DNA of 64,000 nt from Euborellia annulipes (taxonomy: Eukaryota; Arthropoda; Insecta; Dermaptera; Anisolabididae): assembly GCA_023213315.1 (NCBI GenBank), contig JAKCPI010002059.1:1-64000 (forward strand). Reading direction: 5' to 3'. The stretch's first letter is position 1; the number at the start of each line of letters is the position of its first letter. Positions 21,550 through 33,109 of the stretch are shown here, one piece after another. The notes below the pieces were generated by a model. The model did no database searches and was not told the origin of the DNA. It saw nothing but the letters and a program-made list of their open reading frames with translations. Position numbers and translations under genes: made by a program.

Positions 21550-22093
21550 AGTAAGTAGGGGTGTTCGATTATGGAAAAAAATAATCAATTATCGAATATA
21601 AAAAATAATCGATTATTGGATCCGGACAGACGAAAAAATAATTAATTATGGAAAAAAATCGATTATGAAAAAAAAATAATCGATTATACCTTTTTTTCTC
21701 TGGTAAAATTTCCATGCGAAAATTTTTTTACTTTTTTTTTAGTAGTTTTTTTTTTTTTTTTTTTTTAATTTCCACTTTTTCCTTTTGCGAAATTTTTTTT
21801 TAGTCTAATTTACATTTTTTTTGTTCTCGTGAAAATCATTTGAGTTTTTTTTTTTTTTTTTTTTTTGTGTATTAATTTTTATTGTTTTTATAATTTTTTT
21901 TGTAAAAATTTTTGTGTTTTTAATTTTTGTGTATGAATCTCAATCCATCTTTTCAAACGCATATTTCCCGAAATATTAGTAACCTCAAATGCTGTATTGA
22001 TAGATTACTTGAAGTTGTACTGTACATGTAATCATGGGCATCGGAAATAATTGACAAATGGACTTATGCCACTTTCAAAATAAAAAGTTCATA
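21550..22093. other. AT-rich low-complexity tract
   Basis: 21564-21690 contains several near-copies of AATAATCGATTAT. 21730-21770 and 21845-21870 are long T runs. No gene. Confidence 0.55.
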
Positions 22094-22095
22094 TA

Positions 22096-22351
22096 TGGAC
22101 CCTATTACGCATTAGTGTGTCAAGCGCCAGCTACCGAGATTTGAGAAAATTAGCATTAAAGTTTTTTGTTTTGATTAGATTATATATAATTTTTTTTTTG
22201 TCAATTGTGCAAGTAACATTAAATATAAATTTTTTTAGGACATATTTCTTAAAAAAATACTATTAATTATAGCATTTGAAACAATATTCCGTGCTTGACT
22301 CAATTTTTAATTTTTTTTGGCGCTTGACAAACTAATGCGTAACAGGGTCCA
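22096..22351. mobile_element. TA-target MITE (TGGACCCTRTTA ends), copy 1
   Basis: TGGACCCTATTACGCATTAG and CTAATGCGTAACAGGGTCCA are inverted repeats flanked by TA. The 256-bp copy is closely related to the one at 41203-41459. TA duplication suggests Tc1/mariner-type mobilisation. It sits just inside the AT-rich 3' hairpin of a hairpin-capped element, whose end (GGTAAGAGAAAGTAAAAAT) follows at 22382-22400. Confidence 0.8.
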
Positions 22352-22442
22352 TATATATTAAACATATATATATATAGTATAGGTAAGAGAAAGTAAAAAT
22401 GAGAAAACAAGAATAATGAAATACATTTTCTATATATTAGAG

Positions 22443-23203
22443 CAGGGATAAGCAACCCGCGGCCCGCAGGCCGCTTGGCCCGTTAAACATGTTTATGCGG
22501 CCCGCCAAGCATTTCCAAAATTGAAAAATAAATATTTTTTTATTTTAATTTTATCATTATCAGTATATTTTCAACCATGAAATTAATCAAAAATGACCAC
22601 CGATCAAGACTGAGTGGGTGCACTATTAGAAAGCTGCGTACGTGTAGCTACCTGATAAATTCCGGCCAGGGCCGTAGCCAGAAAATTATTTCGGGGGGGG
22701 GTTTGATTTGGTGGAACAGTAGAAAAACATAAAATCGTTTTAATAAAATAAATAAAATGGTGTTACTTATCATATTTATTTATTAGAAAACCATTACCAG
22801 AATTTTGTTTGTAGTGATTGATTAACTATTATGTTGTGTATAACAACAAAGTAAGACGGGCGCACTAAAATAAATATCTTTTTTTTATTTCGGGGGGGGG
22901 GATCAATCCCCCATGATCCCCCCCCCTAGCTACGGCCTTGATTCCGGCTGATGTTGATCAGCTTGTATCAAAAAAACAGTGCCAAATTTCTCATTAAAAA
23001 TTTCAAGTAAATTCGTTTTTCTGTTCTTTTCTTGTTTGTTTTTATTTTGCATTAAAATTTGTGATTTACTTTTTTTTTTAATTTTAAATTTTTTTATTCT
23101 AATGTTTATTATAAATTATTAATAAATGTTACTTTATGTGCGGCCCTCCAAAAAATTTTAAAATTTAAATTGGCCCGTTGATTTTAAAGGTTCCTCACCC
23201 CTG
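22443..23203. mobile_element. hAT-like element (CAGGGATAAGCAACC ends), split
   Basis: CAGGGATAAGCAACCCGCGG (22443) and GGTTCCTCACCCCTG (to 23203), flanked by 8-bp TATTAGAG (22435-22442 and 23204-23211). GCGGCCCGCAGGCCG and TTATGCGGCCCGCC resemble a widespread hAT group (terminal GGCCCG motifs). Interrupted by another hAT (22667-22940). No transposase remains. Confidence 0.88.
22667..22940. mobile_element. hAT-like MITE (CAGGGCCGTAGCCAG ends), nested
   Basis: CAGGGCCGTAGCCAG and CTAGCTACGGCCTTG ends, with exact 8-bp duplication ATTCCGGC (22659-22666 and 22941-22948). The interior is AT-rich with G and C runs at the two ends. Inserted in the larger hAT element, so it is the younger of the two. 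Confidence 0.92.
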
Positions 23204-23211
23204 TATTAGAG

Positions 23212-24146
23212 AGTTATCCATCCATATAAGTGAAAATCAAACCTCGACTGCACAGTTCAAGTCTTGTAGTTTGGGCTGAATGATTCTCTCCCAAACGGAC
23301 CCCGGAAGTTTTATTTTAGCTTGTGGCCAGATACAATGACGATGAACTACGAAATCTATTTACATTTACTTTCATTGATCACTTTTTTGATTAAAAAAAA
23401 GTTATACGAGAATCCTTTTCCCAAAGGATCACAGCAACGTTGAGACTCAGTCATCACGGAGTTATATTAGAAAAAGTCCAGGACTGCGATTTGTCTTTGT
23501 GAACTGGGGCACAAAGTTTCAATGAAATGAATTAATTTATCAAACGTAATTTGTTATATATTTTAATTTTTATTTATAAATATGCAATTAAATTAAAAAT
23601 ATTTTTTAAATTAATTTTCCAAATGTTTCTTCGGATAATAAAAAAATCATTGTTATTTTATGAAGCTTGGTTTTGTGTTCCCTTTATATCACATTTCCAC
23701 CCACAACGTGTCTAAGGGTGTTATACAACTTAATAAAGGAGAGTAAAGTCACTTCAAAGTAATTAAAAATAATTAGAAATAGAAAGCCTTGTCTGGGAGT
23801 GTATAAAACTCCCAGAGATCTCTGTGGTTAAGCCCAGAGTCTCTTTAGTTCTAAGCTTTGATTTTCAAGAAGGTTATTAAATACATGCTAAGAAACAAAG
23901 TAGCTACTTCTTTCCGAGAACAATCTAAAAAAATTAAAAATTAATTGAAGATAAGGAAAAAATGTTTAAAGATTTTTAAGGTAAAATCATTTTTTTTTTT
24001 TAATTTCTCCCTTTAGCCGGAGGCCATAGGCTTTACGTAAAGTTTTATACAAGTTTTATAAAAATACACATCAAATATACAATATATAAATGAAAAATAA
24101 CAATAGAAAAAACATTAATATCAATGAAAATGTACAAAATAACATT
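23212..24146. other. AT-rich stretch
   Basis: No recognised repeat or gene. 23220-23470 has mixed composition but no supportable reading frame. Confidence 0.55.
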
Positions 24147-24392
24147 TTTTTTAACACACACTTTTTTCTCACTCACACACATATTCATGCAGTCTTTTCG
24201 GCAACTTAGGCCATTTAAGATTTTTAACTATACTCGTAATTATAATATACTAGGTATATATATATGTATATATATATGGGGCATTAATATTTAAGCCATT
24301 TGGTATCCAAATAAAATCATCGGACTGTCTGGGGTCCGAACCCGCGACTCTCGGTATAGAAGGTAGCACGTTAACCCCTAGACCAAGCCCGA
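24147..24392 (-). repeat. tRNA-derived SINE (main family)
   Basis: Minus strand: GGGCTTGGTCTAGGGGTTAAC head, GTCGCGGGTTCGGACCCC B-box, body with one arm of the palindrome deleted (AAGCCATTTGGTATCCAAATAAA), a TATATA expansion at 24255-24277, CTAAGTTGCCGAAAAGACTG and a GT-rich 3' region ending in poly(A). Confidence 0.78.
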
Positions 24393-24479
24393 ATACATTA
24401 ATAGCAAACAAATTATTACAAAATAACATTACTAGCAAGAATGGAAAATTATTAAAAATATGGGGAATGACTTCCCCGA

Positions 24480-25128
24480 GACTTTCTCGTATATTCTTTT
24501 GGAATTACGTCTGGGTGTGTGTGTGAACACAATTGCTTAAAAACCAAAGCAGCTAGATAGATGAAATTTGGTATATGCTCCTTACACTAAAATTGTAGAT
24601 TTCTATCAACTTTTGGAGTAAATACCTCACTTGGAAGTAGTACTTTACTTAAAAAGTTTTTTCCAAAATTTTGAAATTTTCAATTTTTTTGTTATATTAT
24701 GATAAAATACTCTATTTTAAAAAGTTTTTATTCTTTGACATTTTTTCGAAAACTGAATAGTTTTTGAAATAATCAAAGAAGAAATAGAAAATTTTCGTTA
24801 ATTTTGATAAAAAATCAAAACAAAATCATACAAGTGTCATTAAAAAAAGGGTAAATATAAACAAATTCATTTGTTTCACAAAGTGACGTATTTACTCCAA
24901 AAGTTGATAGAAATCTACAATTTTAGTGTAAGGAGCATATACCAAATTTCATCGATCTAGCTGCTTTGGTTTTTAAGCAATCGTGTTCCACACACACACA
25001 CACACACAGACATAATGCCAAAAATGGTTTTTTGGACTCAGGGAGGTCTAAAACGTAGAGAAACATCAAAATCTCGAAGTCGAATTTTTTTACGATTACA
25101 TAACTTTCTCTATACGAGAAAGTAAAAA
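24480..25128 (+). repeat. Foldback relative of the hairpin-capped family
   Basis: An arm at about 24516-24625 (CACAATTGCTTAAAAACCAA ... AACTTTTGGAGTAAATAC) is inverted at 24888-24995. The right end then repeats the hairpin-capped 3' order: CACACAC microsatellite, TTTTTTGGACTCAGGGAGGTC, AAAACGT, ATCAAAATCTCGAAGTCGAA and ACTTTCTC..GAGAAAGTAAAAAAG. The left end starts ACTTTCTCGTATATTC. It shares the 3' end module but has a different interior, so it is a separate subfamily. Confidence 0.7.
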
Positions 25129-26013
25129 AGGCTACAAAAAGATTTGAATATTTATTTTAGAGTTAAAAAAAAAATAGAATTTAAAATAATGATAGGAGTA
25201 TTTAAAAATCTTTAATAGATTGGGAAAATATTTTGTCATAAAATCACTTAAAGGGAAAAATTAAATCAATTTACGAAATAAATATATTAAAAAATATTTA
25301 TCACGTTTTTGAGATATCATGAATCATTTATGTTGAAGCAAAATTTAATAACTTTTTTAAAACTCAAATATATTTTTGTCAATAAAAAAAAGACCAGGCA
25401 GATTTAATTAATGGACTCGAATAAAAAAGGAATTTATTTGATTAAAAATGATTAAATTTAGAAATAAAAAAAGATTTTAAAACCATTGATATTGCATAAT
25501 GATAGAAAATCTTTTGATAATTTGTCTGTTAATAAAAAATATTTATTAAATTAAAAAGACTTCATTTTGCTAAGCATCAAGTGTGTGTACCAGAACTCAA
25601 GAGAGTAAACCCCTCCCTCCATGGGTCATTATATAATTGAGATTGCAAATATTAGTATGATGTTATATTTTTTATTTATTTTTTTTTAGGCCTTTTTAGG
25701 CATCTGATACTATTTAAACACCATCCCTATTTAATTATATGGATAGCTGAGTAAAACATTTAAGAATATTTCACTTATTATTGGAAGGTCAACCTGAAGT
25801 TCCGGGATGATATGTGACTTCCTCAGAACAGATAAAACTCTCCTCCTTAAAAATAAATTCTAGAGAATAATATTGATATAGTTCTAGTCTCTGCACGACT
25901 TTAGTGTGCGTAACACAGTAAATAATTTTTTTTCAGCATCATCCGTTTGGTCCAAATAACATTTAATTCTACACTAAATTGATTCAATATCTATTTTAGT
26001 AATATCCAATTAT
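25129..26013. other. AT-rich stretch
   Basis: No gene or repeat family recognised. Confidence 0.6.
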
Positions 26014-26400
26014 CAAAAAATCTGGTGTGACTGGTCGCACAGCACACAACTTTCTTTTACATTTGGTAAGTTGAAAGTTGTGTTCTGTGCTTGTTCCACC
26101 AGAATTTTTTGTGTTGCCATTTCTTTAGTTTCCGCCAATATATTAAAATTCAAGATGTAAAATTTATAAACATGGGAAAATATTTATACTCTGTTACCAT
26201 GGGAACCATTTCTCCAATCTTTCTTATGAAGTACAAGAGTAAAGTGGTCTTCATAAGATTTCAATGGCAAAATGAGAATTTACATTTTATAGACTCTAAA
26301 AAATAATTGATTTTTAATCAAAATCGTTGAAGCCAATTTTGAGTAAATCGAAAAAAAAACTGAAAACGCACATTATTAAAGTACTAGTACTCTGATTAAA
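26014..26400 (+). repeat. Hairpin-capped family, 5' half
   Basis: 5' hairpin (AATCTGGTGTGACTGGTCGC ... CTTGTTCCACCAGAAT), GATGTAAAATTTATAAACAT, GTTACCATGGGAACC, the AATGAGAATTTACATTTTAT block and TTAAAGTACTAGTACTCT, ending there. The ORF at 26091-26306 is only this repeat in translation. Confidence 0.75.
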
Positions 26401-27766
26401 AACATGTATTGTTCTGTAAGTCTTAAAAAAAAAAAAAAAATATTTATAAATTTCAGTACTACAACTGAGGGCTTTTCGCAAGTGAAAATGTTCTCCATGA
26501 CTAGTCTGGGGCCCATTCTATTTAATTTAAATTGTGCGAGTTTATTAGAGAAACCTTATTTTTATTTGTATGCGTTAAAGTTTATTTTATGAAATAAAGT
26601 TTATTTCAATTTGAAATTTGTTTGGGCTGTTAAACTTTGAAATAGGAAGGGATAGGCTAGGTTAAATGGGGATTAACTCCGAGTGCTATATTACATAGTT
26701 GTGGTGCTGAGGAATTGGAAATAGCTCTTGAGATTGAAAAAGAGCAATGTGACATGGGATTAACATTTTCGTCAGATGTCATTCAAATTTGAAATGTGTT
26801 AAACAAATTATAGAATTATAGAATTTTATTAATGATGTTTATGAAATGTTATTGAGAAGGTTTTCTTTGTTTTTCGCCATCCGGAGCCAGTAAAACCTCG
26901 ATCTTATTTATCCAATTAATTAATTATTGAACGAATAGGGATAGATTAAATTGTTTCATCTGTCAAAGTTCTTCAGCATAAATCTGTTCATACTGCTATT
27001 TCTTTTTCATTTCATAATTATTTGTCAATCGTTCGATTATATAAAATTATATTTAACAAATATGTGAGTAGTTTAGTGTTTAATCAAATCCGAATTGAGG
27101 TATTCATGAATATCAATATCTTATTCAAATGAATAGTTCTCGAAAATTATTTAAATAAAATTATATACAAGTTGTCCGAGTTATCAAAAGAAATTGTACA
27201 GTGCTGTATTTCTTTTACTTTTTCATATTAATAATTCTTAAACTTGACTTTTTAGAGAGTTTTTTTGCCAAAAACAGATTTTTTATCGACTATTTGACTT
27301 TTAAGGCGACTTTTTTTCCGAAAATAAGAGACTTTTTTCCGCTCTCTGCTTATATTAACTTAATAAAAAGTAAAAATAAACGAGCTTTTCCAACTTTAGT
27401 TTTCTTGAAAATAAATACAAAGATAAACTGAAGGTTTAGTGCGATTTAGGGCTAAAACTATCCAGTTTTCATCGAAATATTGACGCTCTTTAGGCATAAA
27501 ACAAGGTCAAAAATAGCATTGACTTTTTTCAAACCCATAGTTTTTAAGATTGCTTTTTGTTCTTAATACTTAATAATATCATTTTTTTTTAAAGTAATTT
27601 TGTACCAACCCAGTTTACTTACACATAAACGCACACATTTATATCCAGTATACCCTACTATATACTGGGTCTCAGCGTTTTTTTACGGAAAAAATGGGAC
27701 GCACATCAAAAAAGGTTGGGAACCGCTGTGTTAGTGTATACCAATCTTCATAATATTGTTATTATA
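26401..27766. other. AT-rich stretch
   Basis: A poly(A) run at 26427-26441 and an orphan hAT-like right end AAAAAGGTTGGGAACCGCTG at 27710-27729. ORF 27201-27431 is Phe/Ile/Lys-rich and not gene-like. Confidence 0.5.
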
Positions 27767-28051
27767 TTAAAATGGCATACTTTTGTCTTTATCCCTTTTA
27801 AAAGTAACTACACTGCATCCATTCACCAAATTCCAGAGATCAGAGACGTTGCTTTCCTTCTTATTGACTTTGAAACTAAGTAACCAGGAAGAGCTTGTGA
27901 TTGAATTTAAAGTGATAGGACATAGTTTTAGAGAGATTATAAGATATTTTGGAATTCCCTGTCCGGAGAGAGAGACTATAACTGCCCATAAATTACAAAT
28001 GGTTACTATCGAACTGATATCTAATTCAAAAGAATGACTCATTAAGAACAA
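27767..28051. other. Unidentified ORF pair, open on both strands
   Basis: The minus frame 27767-28051 (94 codons) and the plus frame 27783-28037 (84 codons) are both open, and the base composition is richer than the surroundings. The plus product has LVIEFKVIGHSFREIIRYFG; the minus product has hydrophobic NLWAVIVSLSGQGIPKYLII. I recognise neither. No splice sites or poly(A) signal decide between them. This could be a coding remnant, a single exon, or chance. Confidence 0.25.
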
Positions 28052-28054
28052 TAG

Positions 28055-29789
28055 AGAATTAGTTCACCTATTTATTCAAATAAATTGAAATTTGACTACC
28101 TGTGATTATGATCGATATTTGAATCCATGATTAATAATACAATAACTCTTTTAGATAGGAAAAATTAAATTAATATTTTTCTTAATTACACAATAAAATA
28201 AACATCGGATTTAGATTTTGTTTTTTTGATATCAGATATTGATTCAGATTATGATTGCTATTATTTAATATTATTATTAGCGAATTAACATCACGTGTAA
28301 AATTATATTTTTAGTATCATATTTGAAATTATAATTACCAATACTATTTTAATTTTATCTTCTTTTGTGATTTGAATAAATTAAATCATTAAGTCATTGA
28401 TCGATAATTAAGAGTTTAATTATTAAATGAAATTAATTGATTTAAAAAAAACTGAAAAAGGATATTATTTTTAGTAGCACCTAGGTGGGAAAAAACCTGA
28501 GAAAATAAATAGCTAATAAAAAAGAACCAGCTTTTTTTTCTAACTTAAAATCCAAAAACCAGTTCATTTTTATTATATTATCTGGTTCCTAAAGAGAGTA
28601 ATCTTCTTTCTAAATGAAAAATTTCAAATAAAAAATTAAATTAAGCCAGCACAAGAAGTTTAATATCAACACAATTAATTCAAAAACTACAAATATCTTA
28701 TAAAGAGGTGTGAGGTGTTATTAGGATTTTTATTAAGTTGTTGAATTAAACTTTCTTGATTAAAATAATTTTTTAATATGTTATTAATCCTATCAAATAG
28801 TATAAAATAAAATTTTGAAGCAGATCTGACACAGGGTTATCGTGTAATTAATTTTTAAAAAATTGAAATTTAACATGTAGCCTATGGGGAATAACGACGA
28901 AATTCACAATATCGAATTATATAGCCACCTCTGCAATAGATACAAAAACAAAAAAACTTATTTTATTAATTCACTTCCGAGGAACATGTTAAAAATAAAA
29001 TCAAAAGTTTCTGCCGACCGCTTTTAAAGATATTTTAACAGGAAAGTCAAAAAATTCTCCAAAATGACAGTCGCTAATATTTAAAAATAATGAATTCTCG
29101 AGAGTCAGACCAGCCTGGCAACGTCGCATAACATAAGTGTCTTATCTCTATGTCAGATACATTTTTTTTTTCAATTTTACAATATTTTTTCTCGCAAATC
29201 GTCCATTGTGTTTAAACTGATTTGATTAAACATTGTAATATATTAAATAAAATTTAAGGCGTTTAAGATTTAAAATAGATAGTTGATGAATGCAATGTTG
29301 CAGTTCTATATTACGTGAAAAACTGCTCAAATCAAAAGTCATTCATTTATTATTTTTGGTAATTAAATTATTAACTTAATCCAATTATAAACTATGATAG
29401 GTCACGACTAAATTATAATAAGGAATTTTGGCATTCAAATTTTTAATTTTATTTAAAAAAAATTTAGATTCTATTATGACTACGATGTACTATCCGAACA
29501 ACCTTAATTAAATTTAATTATTAATTTTTTTAGTAACAATAAAATTATTAAGTAGAAAACAAGTGGTTAAAAAAGTTATGACTCTTTAAAGTCAAAAGGA
29601 AGTTTATAAATGGGTAAATGATATATTATTTAAGAGGAACAAAATATATTGAGAAAAAATAACGCCTTTTCTACCTTGTTTATATTCTGCTGAGGTCTTT
29701 AAGGAAAATAACTATCATTTTTGTTTTTTTTTCTCTTTTATTTAAATAATCAATAGAAAAACATTCAAAATATATTTTTGAAATAAATA
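28055..29789. other. AT-rich stretch without recognised elements
   Basis: Only short AT-rich direct repeats. No gene or transposon signature. Confidence 0.6.
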
Positions 29790-29915
29790 AAAACCTGGTG
29801 TGACTGGAGCACAGCACACAACTTTCTCTTACCTTCGGTAATCGAAAGTTGGGTTCTGTGCTTGTCACACCAAATTTTTCGTGTCGACTTATATTTAGTT
29901 TTCACCGATATATTA

Positions 29916-30076
29916 AGGTGCGTACACATCTGCGCTCTGGTCCGCTCGCGAGCACCATGTTCGTTAGATTAGTACGGGTTTTGAGATGCTCGCGAGCTGC
30001 TCAAACCCGTACTAATCTAACGAACATGGTGCTCGCGAGCGGAGCAGAGCGCAGATGCATGCTACCGTACGCACCT
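29916..30076. mobile_element. Perfect-hairpin MITE with TTA duplication
   Basis: AGGTGCGTACACATCTGCGC at the left pairs with the right end finishing GTACGCACCT. The arms continue (GAGCACCATGTTCGTTAG / CTAACGAACATGGTGCTC, GATTAGTACGGGTTT / AAACCCGTACTAATC) around a short GAGATGCTCGCGAGC centre. Flanked by TTA (29913-29915 and 30077-30079), as expected for PIF/Harbinger-type MITEs. GC-rich in an AT-rich setting; the ORF at 29849-30094 is spurious. Confidence 0.88.
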
Positions 30077-30097
30077 TTAGAATTCAAGATGTAAATT

Positions 30098-30366
30098 TGT
30101 TTTTTGTTTTTTTTAAACACTCACACTTTTTTTCTCATTCACACTCACACACACATTGACACTGTCTTTTCGGCAACTCAGGCCATATAAGACTTTTTAC
30201 GATATCCGTTATTGATAAATATACATATATGGGGTCCAGGCATTCTTATTTAAGCCATTTGGTATCCAATTGGCTTAAATAAAATCATCGGACTGCCTGG
30301 GGTCCGAACCCGCGACGTTTGGTATATGAGGTTAGCACGCTAACCTCTACGCCATGCCCCGAGGGC
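30098..30366 (-). repeat. tRNA-derived SINE (main family), nested
   Basis: Minus strand: GGGGCATGGCGTAGAGGTTAG head, CGCGGGTTCGGACCCC B-box, AAGCCATTTGG palindrome, AGTTGCCGAAAAGACAGTG, GT-rich 3' end and A tail. Flanks ATGTAAATTT (left) and ATGTAAAATTT (right) look like a target duplication with one indel. Confidence 0.82.
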
Positions 30367-30534
30367 AATGTAAAATTTATAAGTATGGGAAAATATTTAT
30401 ATTTTGTATTTTGTTACCATGGCAACCATTTCTCCTAACTTCCCTATGAAGTACAAGAGTAAAGTGGACTTCAGAAGATTTCAATGGCAAAATGAGAATA
30501 TACATTTCAGAGAGCATCTAAAAAATAATTGCCT

Positions 30535-31396
30535 TGGACCCCCTTGCTCGCCTCCGGCGGGCAAGTTTAAACTGCTAGTTATAATACAGTTCAAACCCTA
30601 AAATTTATAATGTTGAGGGAAGTCTGACAAATATTTCTTTTATATGAGACCTATATATCATTATAAAATTAAAGAAGCTCCTTGATTTTACAATAATTGG
30701 CTGCACATAATAAGTGCAAATTCTCTACTTGGCCAGCTAGTGAAGATTTGAGAAGTAAAGATAGTCATAAGCCACAGCAAAATGGCGTCGAAACCTGGAG
30801 TGAATGAAAATTTCTCTCGTGGCCAAAGATAAGAGAAAGTTGTGTACTAAGTTGTGTACACCAGATTTTTTAATATATTTCAATTTTTAAAAAAGATAAT
30901 ATACATTCTAATAAACTTTGAAAAAACTCTCTGTAAAAATATACAATAAATAAGATAAAGTAACTGAGAAATTGGTTGCTGTTTGAACTTCAAAATACCA
31001 CTCAACCTCTCTTTCATATTGACCCCGTTTTCTTCAACTCCATTTTTAAATTCAAATTGGATAGGAAAATAGGAAAAGTAATTTAATTTAATTTACTACC
31101 GATCATTTTAATTTTTGTCATTTCCAATAGTTCATAAAATTTAACTTGTAAAATTGAAATGAGTATAAAAATTTGTTACGAGGGATGTTTTTTTATCTTT
31201 CATATGTCACTTATATAATATTACATTATTAATTTCCTTGGTTGTATAGACCGAGAACGGTGGCTGTGCAAATTAAATTTTATTCAATTGAAACCAGGCC
31301 ATATCTCATCCATATAGACTACTTTTTTCAAAAAAATGTTTATTCAGTGTTTTCTAAGCTAAAAATGTATTTTCTTTATCGAAAATACTTAAATAT
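30535..31396. other. GC-rich fragment then AT-rich stretch
   Basis: 30535-30575 (CCCCCTTGCTCGCCTCCGGC) matches, inverted, the GCAAGCAAGGGGGTCC patch at 35478. 30818-30870 is a damaged hairpin-capped 5' end (AGATAAGAGAAAGTTGTG .. ACACCAGATTTTT). The rest shows nothing gene-like. Confidence 0.5.
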
Positions 31397-31651
31397 TGGT
31401 GTAGTTGGTAGCGTGTCTATCTTCTATATCGAACGTCGCGAAATCGAACCCCAGGCAGCCGATGAATTTATTTAAACCATTTGGATACCAAATGGCTTAA
31501 ATAGAAATGCCTGGACCCCCAACAGATATTATCATACGTATATAACAGTTATCGTAAAGTCTTATATGGCCCAAGTTGCCGAAAAAGACTGTGTGAATGT
31601 GTGTGTGAGTGTGAATGAGAAAAAAGTGTGAATGTTAAAAAAAAAAAAATA
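31397..31651 (+). repeat. tRNA-derived SINE
   Basis: Head TTGGTGTAGTTGGTAGCGTG, degenerate B-box AAATCGAACCCC, CAGGCAGCCGATGAATTTAT, ACCATTTGGATACCAAATGG palindrome, AAGTTGCCGAAAAAGACTG, GT-rich end and poly(A). Confidence 0.78.
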
Positions 31652-31694
31652 CTTAAACAAAACTAACCTTATATTTACTAGGTTAATTTTTTTT

Positions 31695-31940
31695 AAAAAG
31701 ACTTTTCGGCATCTTAGGCCATTTAGCCTGTAAATGATACTACTTGTATTAATTACGACATATATTGTGGTCTAGCATGGCATATTTATTTTTACCATTT
31801 GGTATCCAAATGATTTACCAGTAGGCCTAAATAAATTCAGCGGACTATTTGGGATCCGAACCCACTCCGCTTGGTTTTTATATTATCAATATTGATAACT
31901 ATATGTCAACATATCTAACCTCTCAGCCACGGGAGGGAGG
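31695..31940 (-). repeat. tRNA-derived SINE, long-head subfamily
   Basis: Minus strand: CCCGTGGCTGAGAGGTTAGA head, long insert containing TTATCAATATTGATAA, GGGTTCGGATCCC B-box, then the palindromic body and GCCTAAGATGCCGAAAAG. Opposed to the neighbouring SINE at 31397-31651. Confidence 0.68.
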
Positions 31941-32809
31941 AATAGGTTAGTTTATTTCGGAATTTTATTTTTAATTGTTAAATACCAGTGACACTATTGT
32001 CACAAACTGATTGTATAGAGAATTCTAATATGCCTTTTGATGGCGTGCTTGTGATGTAAATTAGGGGATGATAGAAAAAAATATTTGACTGATCAGAAAA
32101 ATGTCAATCAAAAATATTTACTGGGAACATTTATTATAAAATTTGAATATGGGAAAAAGAAGCCAGAGGATATTAAAATACAAGAATGATTTATATAAGT
32201 AGATTTACTCTAATTATTATTATTGTTGTTGTTGAAATTAGGATATGATAAACTTCATGCTTGTTGAAATCATTTTTGATTAATAAATTTAAAAAGTAAA
32301 AAAGAAATAGCTGGGTTTTTTTCCTACGCATCCTTAATAATATTAAATAGTTGTCAAAAGAAATATCTTTACATTTATTTATTATTATTATATTTTTTTT
32401 CTGTAGTTGATAAAGACCATACATCTATTGATATATAATATAAAATATAAAAACTCATTTTAAATATAAAAAAGACGGAAGAAAAAATATCTAAGAGTTA
32501 AAAAAATAAATTTTTAAGACTCACGTGTTTTGAATGATGAGAATAATCATCAAAAGCATTTTCAAGAGACGATAAAAGTTTGCCGAATGAAAAAAAAACA
32601 TATCGGAAAAATGAATGAAAAAAGAAAAAAAAAGGAATGAACACTTGCTGCTCTCTCTTTATAACACAGTTCTTTTTTTTCTGAGCTTATTGAGAGTGTT
32701 CGTTTATATATATAGTCGATATATATATATATATATATATTTTTTTTTTTATTTCAATTTATATAGATATATGTTAGGGTGTTTCTCTTTCAATGCTCAC
32801 TGATGAAAA
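31941..32809. other. AT-rich stretch with TA microsatellite
   Basis: 32717-32740 is (TA)n followed by a T run. No gene found; ORFs at 32191-32424 and 32615-32803 are low complexity. Confidence 0.55.
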
Positions 32810-33000
32810 GTCGCGTCACGAATGAGCCTCCAGTTGCGCTGCTTTCGTATTTAGAACTGAAGAAGACAACCCTCTGCCTCCCCCCTTCAATCACCCATTC
32901 TATCCCCAATTTGGGGGCGGGACCTAGTTAACGCGCTTGCGCAGCCTCACCGACAAAGCTCACACTCAAAACGTCTCTCACTAGAATGACTTTTATACAA
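32810..33000. promoter_or_regulatory. CpG-rich promoter-like island
   Basis: An isolated GC- and CpG-richer patch in AT-rich DNA. It contains the palindrome GCGCTTGCGC (32933-32942), matching an NRF1/Ewg-type site, a GC-box GGGGGCGGGAC (32913-32923), and further CpGs in GTCGCGTCACG and AACGTCTC. Such motif sets mark housekeeping promoters in animals. No first exon can be assigned to either side, so direction is unknown; a repeat remnant is the alternative. Confidence 0.35.
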
Positions 33001-33109
33001 TGGATTTATTTATTAGCTGAAAAGGTAGTAGATTGGCTGCAAGAGAGTGAGAGTAAACCAAGAAATTGTAATCAACAGGCTGATATTTTATAATTATCAA
33101 TATATACAA

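Larger units (their letters stand above)
29790..30540 (+). repeat. Hairpin-capped family, 5' half with two nested insertions
   Basis: 5' hairpin 29791-29876, then a hairpin MITE at 29916-30076 (TTA duplicated), then GAATTCAAGATGTAAATTT, then a SINE at 30098-30366, and the body resuming with ATGTAAAATTTATAAGTATG and GTTACCATGGCAACC to AGCATCTAAAAAATAATTG. The 3' part is replaced by a GC-rich fragment (30535-30575). Both nested inserts can be lifted out to restore the reference order. Confidence 0.8.
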
